From positions 4,981,518-5,045,517 of the forward strand of contig JANJXV010000043.1 of NCBI GenBank assembly GCA_024803745.1: a stretch of DNA of 64,000 nucleotides, read 5' to 3'. The notes beneath the pieces are model-generated. The model did not search any database, was not told the origin of the DNA, and saw only the letters and a program-made list of their open reading frames with translations. Made by a program: the position numbers and the translations under genes. Below are positions 22,508 to 32,162 of this stretch, in pieces. Numbering within the stretch: position 1 is the stretch's first letter; the number at the start of each line of letters is the position of its first letter. Source of the stretch: Megascapheus bottae. Lineage: Eukaryota; Chordata; Mammalia; Rodentia; Geomyidae.

Positions 22508-22763
22508 TCAACAACTGTAAAATTCAGTTTGTAGACTGACCTTCTAGACACTCATCATCTTTACAAACTAAAATTTCATACATTAAAAAAAATGAGCTCC
22601 TCCTTCATAAATGCCCATTGACTTGGCTCCAATCTTCTTCCAGTGCTACTTGGTCAAGAACTGTACAAATGAATCCAAACAAACAATATGTGCAGACAGA
22701 AAGGACTTATAGGTCTACAGGCTAAAAGTTCTTGCTTCTGTAAAACCACAATATTCATAGATC
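22508..22763 (-). other. 3' flank shared with the intact olfactory receptor
   Basis: TGTAAAATTCAGTTTGT and CATCTTTACAAACTAAAAT match 7163-7262 in order and orientation relative to the neighbouring receptor. Confidence 0.7.
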
Positions 22764-23700
22764 TCCTAGTCAGCTCCTGGTTTGTACAACCTGCTCAGGG
22801 CTCTTTTGAGGTCCCTGTTCCTCAGGCTGTAGATGAAGGGGTTCAGGAGAGGAGTGACCACTGTGTACATTACTGAGGACACAGCGCTGCCCCTGGGAGA
22901 ATGTGATACAGCTGACTCAAAGTAGACACCCAATGCTGTCCCAAAGAATAAGCAGATCATGGACAGGTGAAAGCCACATGTGGAGAAGGCTTTGGTCTTC
23001 CGTCTTGAAGAGGACATTCTCAGCATTGAAGAAATGATCTTGTAGTAAGAGAAAAGGATCCCTAAGATAGGAAGGAAACCGTATATGGTACCAAAACTGT
23101 ATTTAAAAAAAATCATTTGTGAATGTGACCTTACAGGAAAGACCCAGGACTTGAGAGGGGTCACAGAAGAAACTTGGGATTTCCAATTCCTTGAAATCGG
23201 TCATCTGTAATGCCATCCACACATGCACCTCTCCTTCCAAGAAGCTGGCAAAAGTGACAGCAGAACCAAGGAGACACAGAGATGAGGGTTCATGATGAGA
23301 GGGTAATTCAGAGGGTGACAGATGGCCACAAAGCGGTCATAGGCCATCGCAGTCAGAAGCATAACATCCATGCAACGAAAAATGAGAAAAACAGACATCT
23401 GGGTGAGGCAGCCTGCAAAGGAGATGGCTCTGCTGTGAGTCTAGATGTCCACCAGCATCTTGGGGACAGTGGTGGAGGTGAAGCAGATGTCAGACCAAGA
23501 CAGAATGGAGAGGAAGAAGTACATGGGAGTGTGGAGGTGGGGGTCAGTAGTGACGGCCAGTATGATGAGCAGATTTCCAAGCACTGTGATCAGATACATG
23601 GACAGCAACAGCCCAAACAGTGTGGGTTGTAGCTCAGGGTCATCTGAGAGTCCCAAGAGATAAAATTCTGAGATGCGAGTTTCATTCTTCAGCCTAATGT
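22764..23700 (-). pseudogene. Olfactory receptor pseudogene (family 7-like), near full length
   Basis: Close paralogue of the intact receptor at 7.4 kb. First frame (23700 down to 23441) holds [40 protein letters not shown] and [13 protein letters not shown], then a TAG stop where the intact copy has a Gln codon before THSR. The same frame continues with [17 protein letters not shown] and then shifts near 23250. It shifts again near 23115 in a run of A, and [15 protein letters not shown] follows. One nonsense and two frameshift lesions break it. Confidence 0.93.
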
Positions 23701-23913
23701 TTATTAGACACCTTGATGTATAATGAAACCAATAATTAATGAGGAACTCAGAATTCTTCAATCATTTTGAATTTAAGTATTCATTGTTCATGACTATATC
23801 CCATCGATCATATTGTTAGTTGTCACAACCCCAATCATCCTTGATTTCTTCTCTTTCATTTACTCCATTTTATGTATTCATTCTAAACTATGGTAGAATA
23901 TTACAATATTTTT

Positions 23914-24108
23914 TTTTCTTTACCAGTGCTGGCCCTTGAACTCAGAGCGTGAGTACTAGCCTTGGGCTTTCTCAAGGCTAGAGCTCTACCACTTGAGCCA
24001 CAGCACCACTTCTATCTTTTCCTAAGTATGTGGTACTGAGGACTCCAATCCTGATCTTCATGCATGCTATGCAATCACTCTACCACTAGACCAAACTCGT
24101 GCACCTTT
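23914..24108 (-). mobile_element. ID-like SINE
   Basis: Reverse copy from GTGCTGGCCCTTGAACTCAG to ACTAGACCAAACTC. Confidence 0.9.
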
Positions 24109-24127
24109 ACTGACTCTTCTTTTTAAA

Positions 24128-24190
24128 AAATCCATAAGCTGGTCATGGTGGCTCATGCCTGCAATCCTAGCTACTCAGGAGGCTGAGATC
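24128..24190 (+). mobile_element. B1-like SINE head
   Basis: GGTCATGGTGGCTCATGCC and GCTACTCAGGAGGCTGAGATC; interrupted by a TG tract. Confidence 0.8.
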
Positions 24191-24235
24191 TGTGTGTGTG
24201 TGCGTGTGTGCATGCATACATGCATACATGCGTGC
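24190..24235. repeat. (TG)n and CATA repeat tract
   Basis: TG units followed by three CATACATG-type units. Confidence 0.85.
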
Positions 24236-24237
24236 CA

Positions 24238-24445
24238 GTCCTAGGAATTGAAATCTAGACCTAGGCAATATTGCTGAGTTTTTCACGCCCAAGGGTAACA
24301 TTCCTCCACTTGAGTCCCAAATTCACTTTTTGTGAGATCAGACAGTCACAGATTTTGCTGCTCAGGCTGGCTTTGAATCTCTATCCTCAGAATGCAGTCT
24401 TCTGTGTAGCTAACATAATATGTGAACCACCAGCACTGGGAGTAA
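24238..24445 (-). mobile_element. SINE, B1/ID dimer, diverged
   Basis: CCTAGGAATTGAAATCTAGACC through GTGAACCACCAGCACTGG follows the reverse order. Confidence 0.7.
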
Positions 24446-24457
24446 AAATATAGATAT

Positions 24458-24799
24458 TTTTGTACTTTTTTATTGTTGGTATAATGTATACAGGGGTTAC
24501 AGTTACATTTGCCAGGTAATAGGTGCATTACTTCTCACACATTGATTCCCCTCCTCATGTTTTTGTCCCCGATTCCCTCCCCTACCCCTTCCCAATTATC
24601 TTGTTTTCTCCCCTTCCCTTTAGTATTTCAAATAAACAAATAAACATATATATATATATATAATATACTAGGTAACAGAGTCAGAAACAGTAACAATATG
24701 AGATTAACCATAAAGGCAGAAAAAAAGGTAAGAGAAATAACATAGTACATTTAGAACAACAATCACACAAGATAATCCTCTTGTTTCCATTTTTTAACT
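24458..24799 (-). mobile_element. L1 3' UTR fragment, older type
   Basis: Reverse of the L1 tail: TTTTTTATTGTTGG at the poly(A) end, then CATTTGCCAGGTAATAGGTG and the ACAAATAAACATATATATAT block. It parallels the plus-strand copy at 57.5-57.9 kb. Confidence 0.75.
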
Positions 24800-25411
24800 C
24801 TTTGCATTTGTCTAATAAATCAAGACCTGATAGGTGCCTCTCTGTGTGTTAATTCCAGGATTTTAGAAATATATATCTTATCAAGACTTTCCAGGGATGT
24901 GGACAATGGAAGTCTATATCTAGTGACTGTATTCTTTCTGTTCTGCCATCTATCTGGCCTATTGCCTTCTCTACAGTAAATTCAAAGTGATGGTCCTTTC
25001 TTCCAAGAAAACAAATCAATATCTTCTTCCTAGACATTAAAAACAGTCAGGTTTCCATTGGCTGCTTTCTAAGATCTTTACAAAGGTATCCTTCCAAAAC
25101 TGCATATTCTTTATCAAAAAATGACAGAAAGAGAGATTCAAGAGTCCCCTTTTGTGTTTTTTTTCCACCATTTTTACACAACCTACCTAAGAACGGTGTG
25201 TTCAGCCCTATTATATAACATAACTTTGCAGACTACACCACAACCAAAACACCGAAATAGATCTTAACTCAGATCTTAACTCTTAATTCTATAACCTTCC
25301 CCCAAAGAAGACATAACCTTCACATTTCCCATTACTTATCATCAAAATGGTGAAATAATTACAATTGTCCCACTCTCTAGTTAAGAATACAAGGCTGTGT
25401 TTCCCCTAAAA
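24800..25411. other. Intergenic, nothing recognised
   Basis: Unique-looking AT-rich sequence, continuous with 28649 before the L1 at 25424 inserted. Confidence 0.4.
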
Positions 25412-25423
25412 AAAGGCCACCTC

Positions 25424-25757
25424 GGGAAGAGAAGGAAGATGGCGCCGAGACAATAGGGACGCTGCCTAGCTCTCTCTTACAAAAAGACAGAAACAGGGAG
25501 TCCCACCAGCCAACTACCTAAAGAAATCCACAACAACAAACTCAAAAAGCAACGGAGAAGGACCCAAACCGGAAAAGAAATCTAGATAAAGCTTACATCC
25601 AACTTTCTCAAAGAATTCGGAATACGAGGACCCCTCCCCCACCTCTCGCCGCCGGATCCAAGTTGCGAAAGCCTCGGAAAGTGACAGCTGGCGCCGGCTC
25701 CAAGCCGCAAAAAGCAGCTGTGGGTGCCGGCTCCATGCCACCCAATCTAAACAGACA
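25424..25757 (+). promoter_or_regulatory. L1 5' UTR start with YY1-like site
   Basis: The element opens with GGAAGATGGCGCCGAG; AAGATGGC matches the YY1 core seen at the 5' end of other mammalian L1s. The 5' UTR is about 330 bp, against about 1440 bp in the copy at 30433, to which its first 300 bp are clearly similar. A segment is therefore missing. Confidence 0.7.
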
Positions 25758-26850
25758 ATGGAACAGTCACTGGCAAACCAAGAGGAGAGTCTTCCAAGTG
25801 CTGTACAAATGCAATTGATAAACATCATTTATGAAAAATGTGAAAATAAAATGAAAGAGATAAGGGAGGAAGCCATAGCTAAACAAGAGGAAACCATAAA
25901 CAAGGTGATAAGTGAAAAAGAAGAAGCCATAAAGGAGGCCATAATAAAGGTTTTTCAAAGAAAGATGGATGAACTCATAGAATCCACAAATAAAAAGGTG
26001 ACCGAACTCCAGCAAATGTTCAAAGAAAATAAAGCTACTGAGCTAACCACTCAAATGGAAATCAAGGAGCTAAAGAAATCCATACATGATCTAAAAGAAG
26101 AGATGCAAGGCATCAAAAATGAGCAATTAGAAACAAGGGAGATGAAAAATAAAGTAGATAGCTTTGATAGCAGGTTAGATAATACAGAGGAGAGAATTTC
26201 CGGGGCTGAAGATAATTTAGTTATTATAGAGAAAGAACAGAAAATGAGTCAATCCAAATTTGGTTAAAATGAGAGAGCCCTTCAGGAGGTCCAAGATACA
26301 ATTAGGAAGCCTAATTAAAGGCTAATTGGTATTGAGGAGGGCGTGGAGAAAGAGGTCAATGGTATTGGAAATATAATTCAGGCAATCATCTCAGAGAATT
26401 TCCCAAATATCCAGAAGGGCAGGCCCATCCAGATACAAGATGCTTTTAGAACCCCAAACAGACCTGACCAGAAAAAAACATCCCACCGCCACATCGTAAT
26501 CTGAACTGGATCAATAGAAACCAAAAAAAGGATCCTAAAGGCAGCCAGGGAAAAGGGTTCAATAACCTATAAAGGAAAACCAATCAGAATAACCCCAGAT
26601 TTCTCAGTAGAGACCATACAAGCAAGAAGTGCCTGGAAGCCTATATGTCATGCCCTTTAGTCAAATAAATACCAACCAAGGATACTGTACCCAGCTAAGC
26701 TCTCATTCATAACTGAGGGAACAATAAAAATATTCCATTCCAGGGAAAAGCTGCAACAATATGTCACAACAAAACCAACACTGCAGAGAATTCTGAAAGA
26801 TGTTCTATACATAGAAAACCAAAATAAATGCAATATAGGGAATGAAATTC
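25758..26850 (+). pseudogene. L1 ORF1, coiled-coil part open then broken
   Basis: An ATG at 25758 opens 169 codons of Glu/Lys-rich heptads (MEQSLANQEESLPSAVQMQL onward), the trimerising coiled coil of ORF1 protein. The frame stops at 26265. The RNA-binding and C-terminal regions continue to about 26850 (ENFPNIQKGRPIQ, KYQPRILYPAKLS) with stops and shifts. Confidence 0.88.
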
Positions 26851-26921
26851 CACCTAAACAGCATACCATCTAAGGACCACAAAAACTGTCAAGACACAGG
26901 CCCTAATAAAAGCTTTTTAAA

Positions 26922-28205
26922 ATGGTAGGAACTAATAAATATCTCTCAATCCTAACTCCCAATATCAATGGACTTAACTCTCCAATTAAACGGCATAGGC
27001 TGTCTAGTTGGATCAAAAAGCAAGAGCTTGGTACTGGCACAACAACAGGACTGAAGACCAATGGAATAGAACTGAGGACCCAGATATGAAACCACAGACC
27101 TATGGCCATCTAATCTTGGACAAGGGAGCCAAAAAAATAGAATGGAAGAAAGACAGCCTCTTCAACAAGTTGTGCTGGCAGAACTGGTTAAGCACCTGCA
27201 GAAAACTAAAGCTGGATCCTTCTTTGTCACCTTGCACTAGAATTAACTCCAAATGGATCAAAGACCTGGAGGTAAAAGCTGACACACTGAAAACTTTACA
27301 GGAAGGAATAGGAGATACACTAGGCCTCCTTGGCACAGGTCGAAACTTTCTTAATAAGGACCAAGAATCACAACAAATCAGAGAATGGCTGGATAAGTGG
27401 GACTGCATTAAACTGCAGAGCTTTTGTATGGCAAAGGACATAGCTAGTAAATTAATTAGGAGAGTGGGAGAAGATCTTCACCAACCAAACAACGGACAAA
27501 GGCCTCATATCTAAAATATATCAACAACTCAAAACATTGAAGCACTCCCAAGCTAATCTCCAAAGTAACAACAATCCCATTAAGAAATGGGCCAAAGACT
27601 TAAAGAGAGTCTTCTCTGAAGAAGAAACAAAAATGGCCTATAGACACATGAAGAAATGCTCAACATCTCTGGTCATAAAAGAAATGCAAATCAAAATAAA
27701 TCTAAGATTCCACCTCACTCAAATTAGAATGGCCAGGATCAGGAAAACGAATAATAACAGATGCTGGAGGGGATGTGGCCAGGAGGGATCACTACTACAC
27801 TGTTGGTGGGAGTGCAAACTCGTTCAACCACTATGGAAAGCAGTGTGGCAGTGCCTCAAAAGGCTAAACATAGAACTCCCCTATGACCCAGCAATTCCAC
27901 TACTTGGCATTTACCCAATCATCCAGAAAGAAGGACATACTAAACCCACTAGCACAACAATGTTCATTGCAGCACTATTCACCATAGCAAAGATATGGAA
28001 CCAACCCAGATGTCCCTCAGTTGATGAGTGGATCAACAAGTTGTGGTATTTGTACACAGTGGAATTCTATGCTGATGTCAGAAAGAATGACATCACCCCA
28101 TTTGTTAGGAAATGGAAAGACTTAGAAAAAGTCATATTAAGTGAAGTAAGCGAGACTCAAAGGAACTTAGGCTCAATGGTTTCCCTCATTCGTCATAATC
28201 AGTAG
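26922..28205 (+). pseudogene. L1 ORF2 with internal deletion
   Basis: Starts MVGTNKYLSILTPNINGLNS, the endonuclease N-terminus, then jumps out of frame at 27027 to the LGTG/WYWH region. Endonuclease and the catalytic reverse-transcriptase core are absent. The cysteine-rich C-terminal motif ([16 protein letters not shown]) near 27765 remains. Both sides of the junction share AGC. Confidence 0.9.
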
Positions 28206-28648
28206 AATCCTTGGGCTCTACTAGCAGAGATCTGCAATAGAGGATAATCTTGATACATAAGGCCATATAGTATGAAGCTAATTGAAAGGACCTCCAGGAT
28301 ATCGAAACAAAAGCCATATAACGAATGATTGTTGTCCTTAATGTACTATGTTGTCTTTCATCTCCTTTGCTGTCCCTTGGTTATCTCATATTGTTATAGT
28401 ATCTCACTTTGTTATCTGATATATTGAATTTATTTGTATTTGGTTATTTGAAATTTGATAGGGAAGGGGGGAAAACCAAGACCTGTGGGGGGTGTGGGGG
28501 GGGAAATTGGTACCAAGACATTTGAAAAGTTATCAATGTACGTGAATTAATGCACCTTCTGTCTGGTAAATATCATGTAACCCTTTTACTAATTACAATA
28601 AAAAATGCAATAAATAAATAAATAAATAAATAAAAGAAAGGCCACCTC

Positions 28649-29305
28649 TCAGTCACCAGGAAAGTTAAAGAAACCATGCTGGCATGGTCAGTGCGGTGGT
28701 GCTCTCTACTTACTGGGTAGAGCTGCTTCTCTCTTGGGTCATGACTATCAAATACAGGTCAAAAGGTCCCCCCAAGCCTGCAGTCTAATGCGATCTGCCT
28801 ACGCCTCATAATCCATTATGAATATGGATATACAGGAGAAATTCCAGAGGCAGGACACGGGCTTGGACATATTTATGGAGCTGTCTGATAATGGTCTCTC
28901 CTATGGTCTTGGACTCTCAATTCACAGAGCTCACACAATTACACAAATTGGTCCAAGGCATCCAAATCTCAGTGGACTCAGCAGCATCAATGAAGGGGAG
29001 AAGTGTCCAAAACACCAGTTTTAGGCTCTTCCTAAGCAAAGCGTGTCCATTCTGTGCATACGTGACAGGACCACATGCAAGGCCAATGGTAGAACATGCA
29101 GCGATGCAATTCCATATTGTAAACCCTCTGAACACTTCTGGGATAATTTAGCCAAAGAAATGTCTTGAATATTGGTACCTTGAATGGGGAGCTGGCAGGA
29201 AGGGTTGGAACAAAAGAAAAAAAAGGGAGCAGCGAGTGAGAATAGTAATAATACCCAATATTTACACATGAAAACATGAGGTGTGGATATTAAGGTGTCT
29301 ATTAT
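28649..29305. other. Intergenic, nothing recognised
   Basis: No repeat or gene recognised; the open frames are short. Joined to 24800-25411 before the L1 insertion. Confidence 0.4.
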
Positions 29306-29317
29306 AAATGAGTAGGT

Positions 29318-29598
29318 GGTATATAAGAAGTGATTGTTTTCCTTGATGTACTATGTCCCTTGGTTATTTCACATTGTTACAGTATTTCACCTTGTTATAT
29401 GATATTTTGTATATATGCTTATTTGGCTATTTGAAATAGGATAGGGAAGGGGAGAAAACAAGATGAGGGGCAGGGGTAGAGGGAGGGAAATAGTGACCAA
29501 GACATGAGAAAGGGTATCAATGTTTGTGAAGTAATTCACCTTCTATCTGGTGAATATAATGTAACACTTCTATTAATTACAATAAAAATATATGGAAA
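29318..29598 (+). mobile_element. Short L1 3' UTR insertion
   Basis: A 281-bp L1 tail only. Flanked by a perfect 12-bp duplication AAATGAGTAGGT at 29306-29317 and 29599-29610. Ends AATTACAATAAAAATATATGG. Confidence 0.92.
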
Positions 29599-29710
29599 AA
29601 ATGAGTAGGTAAGATCAGTGGAAGGAGTAACTTGGATTAAAATTTATTGCACATCTACACAGATGTGTTAAGTTGAGACCTTCACCATGACCTTCTCACA
29701 TGGAAACAAT

Positions 29711-29712
<2 letters not shown>

Positions 29713-29758
<46 letters not shown>
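29713..29758. repeat. (CA)n microsatellite
   Basis: About 22 CA units just before the calbindin-like pseudogene. Confidence 0.95.
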
Positions 29759-29759
<1 letters not shown>

Positions 29760-30432
29760 CTGTTGTGCAATGGCAAAACCTCCCTTGCCATAACCCCTCA
29801 TCACAACCTCACAGTTTTTCAACATCTGACTCCACTTTGATGCTGACAGAAGTGTTTTCCCGGACAGAAAACAACTACACAACTTGATCCAGGAGCTCTT
29901 GCAGGCACTGAAGGCTGGATTGGAATTATCACCTGAGGAGAAAACTTTTCTGAATGGCTATGGAGGTGAAAACTTGTGTGGATCAATATGATAAAACAGG
30001 AATTGTGGAGTGGGTTCATGTGTTACCCACAGAAGAGAATTTCCTGTTGCTCTTCCAGTGCCAGCAACTGAAGTCCTATGAGACATTAATGAAGACATGG
30101 ATTCTTCATAGAAACTGAGGAGATGAAGAGCTTTCCAAAGAACCTGCTACAAAAAGCAAACAGTTGCTGACACAAAACTAGCTGAGTACACAGAGCTAAT
30201 GCTAGAACTGGTTCAAATGATGATGGGAAGTTAGAACTGACTGACATGGCCAGGTTTCTACCATTATAAGAGGATTTTCTTAAATTTCAGGGAGTCAAAA
30301 TATGTGTGAGACAGCTCAACAAGGCTTTTGACTTCTATAACCAATTCCCTAAGCAGGATCACAATGAATACACAGATGAAAATGAACTGGAGGCTTTACT
30401 GAAAGATCCCTGTGATAAGAATAAACAGAATC

Positions 30433-31870
30433 GGGAAGGAAGATGGCGCCGAGGCAATAGGGATGCAGCCTAGCTCTCTCTGCCAAAAAGAGAGAACCAG
30501 GGAATCCCACGCGCAAACTACCGTAAGAAATCCACAACAACAAACTCAAACAGCAACGGAGAAGGACTCAAACCAGAAAAGAAATCCAGATAAAGCTCAC
30601 ATCCAACTTTCTCAAAGAATTCGGAAGGCGAGGACCCCTCCCCTACATCTCGCCGCTGGATCCAAGCCCCGAAAGTCGCGGAAAGCGGCGGAAAGCCGTG
30701 GAAAGCGGCAGCTGGCGCCGGACCAAGCCGCGAAAAGCGGCTTGAGCGGGTGCCGGCTCCACGCTGGGAAAGAGGCTGCCGGCTCCGGCTCTAATCCATG
30801 AAAAGCGGCGGCAGTGGAGGGCACCAGGCTGGGAGCCGAACGGCTGTAGAAACCAGCACAAAACCAGGCCAGCGAACGGCGGAAGCAGCGGAACCGAGAC
30901 ACGGAACCAAAACAGCAAGCAGCGGAACCCAGAAGCAGAACACAGGCGGCGGCAGAGACCCGAGGGGAGTGAAATACTCCCCACCACCGTGGAGCACCTG
31001 CAGACGGATGCAGAGGCGTGAGTAATACAGCGCATCCCCAAACACATCCGGAAAGTGGAGCGGGTGCCAAGCAATAGAACTTAACTCAGACCCCAACACC
31101 CGGCATGAGAAAGACTTGCAGGAGCAGGGGGGCAAGGAATTTAGAATCCTTTCCCTTCCATCAACAGCCCCCTCCCTCAGGCCATTGACTGGAGATTGAC
31201 AGGCGGGCTACCCATAAGACACAGCACCCCACCAAGGGAGGCGGGGCTGCCCCAACTCCCACCCGCCCAACGGGCTCAACCCCCAGCCCTCTGACTGGAG
31301 ACTGACAAGCGGGCGGACCCTAAGACTCAGCACCCCACCAGGGGAGGCGGAGCTGTCCCAGCATCCACCCGCCCACCAGGCTCCTCTTCCAGGCCACTGG
31401 ATCTGGAGAGTGGAGGGCGTTGGGACCCTGCCTTACAACAGTGGGTAGGGGGTGCAGGTAAATAGGACCAGCATATGCCCACCCTCAATTCTTGAGCGGG
31501 CCATCCTCCAGCTGGGAATCCTGAGCAAGACACCACCGAGGGGCCCCCCACAGTCACAGATTCTGACAAAGCAGTGGAAACACAGCAGGGATCTGAAGGG
31601 CCAACCAGCAGCCAAGCTCAACTTCTGAGAACCAAAAAGGCGCAGCTTCGCCCTTGGAGCCCACTTCCCCAGCTGGGCCCTGCCCCTGGGAACAGAGGGG
31701 TCTCCTGCTGGTCCTGCTGAGAGCCCCTGAAACTCTCAATCCCCAGATCCTTGACTTGGGGCTGCCCCTGGAAGCAGCACAAGAAAACGTTCGCCAACCG
31801 CGCTCAGACGGAAGCTCGCAGATCCATCCAGTGGTCCACTGTGAGGCCACTGGTTGGGCTAAGAGCTAGT
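30433..31870 (+). promoter_or_regulatory. L1 5' UTR / promoter with YY1-like site and CpG-rich repeats
   Basis: AAGATGGC near the first base fits a YY1 site. At about 30666-30710 four 10-bp GAAAGNCGNG units follow each other. Two longer tandem units at about 31180-31285 and 31286-31395 share CAGCACCCCACCA and GGGAGGCGG. The region is CpG-rich compared with the rest of the window. Confidence 0.7.
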
Positions 31871-31874
31871 TGTG

Positions 31875-32162
31875 CAGCAACACATAAGTTTTATTCTAAT
31901 ACTTTCCAAACTTTGTACTCAAATATGCTACCTACTTACCCCCTGACCTCTCTCATTCTATTTTTCTATCTCTGGACCTCTGCTCGTCTTTCAACCCTTA
32001 TACTGCTTGGATCTACACTTGATTGCTGTTGAGCAAAACTGTATATCTAGGTGTTTAATTATTCTCTAGGCTCAGAGGGACTTAAAGATAATAGAGATTG
32101 GATTGAGAGGCTTATCGTTTTGGGTATAAATCGCTTATCAGTGGATTATTAGACTGGTCAGT
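31875..32162 (+). other. Unrecognised 290-bp segment replacing ORF1
   Basis: Lies between the 5' UTR match (ends about 31870) and ORF2 (resumes TAACTCTCCAATTAAACGG at 32163). AT-rich, no coiled-coil coding and no similarity I can see to ORF1 of the other copies. It could be captured host sequence, a diverged 5' UTR end or filler. Confidence 0.55.

Larger units (their letters stand above)
25424..28636 (+). mobile_element. Internally deleted L1 (copy 2) with target duplication
   Basis: A single insertion flanked by the 12-bp duplication AAAGGCCACCTC (25412-25423 and 28637-28648). It has a short 5' UTR, ORF1, the first 35 codons of ORF2, then a jump at 27027/27028 to the end of the reverse-transcriptase region, the C-terminal part, a 3' UTR and an AATAAATAAATA tail. 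About 2.7 kb of ORF2 is missing compared with the copy at 60.5 kb. Confidence 0.92.

Noticed and set aside
27000..27060. Spliced L1 (SpIRE-like) explanation of copy 2
   Set aside because: The ORF2 junction lacks a GT donor and an AG-consistent acceptor with a pyrimidine tract; microhomology is simpler.
30612..31074. Two overlapping minus-strand frames of about 150 codons
   Set aside because: They lie antisense in the CpG-rich L1 5' UTR; openness comes from GC-rich composition.
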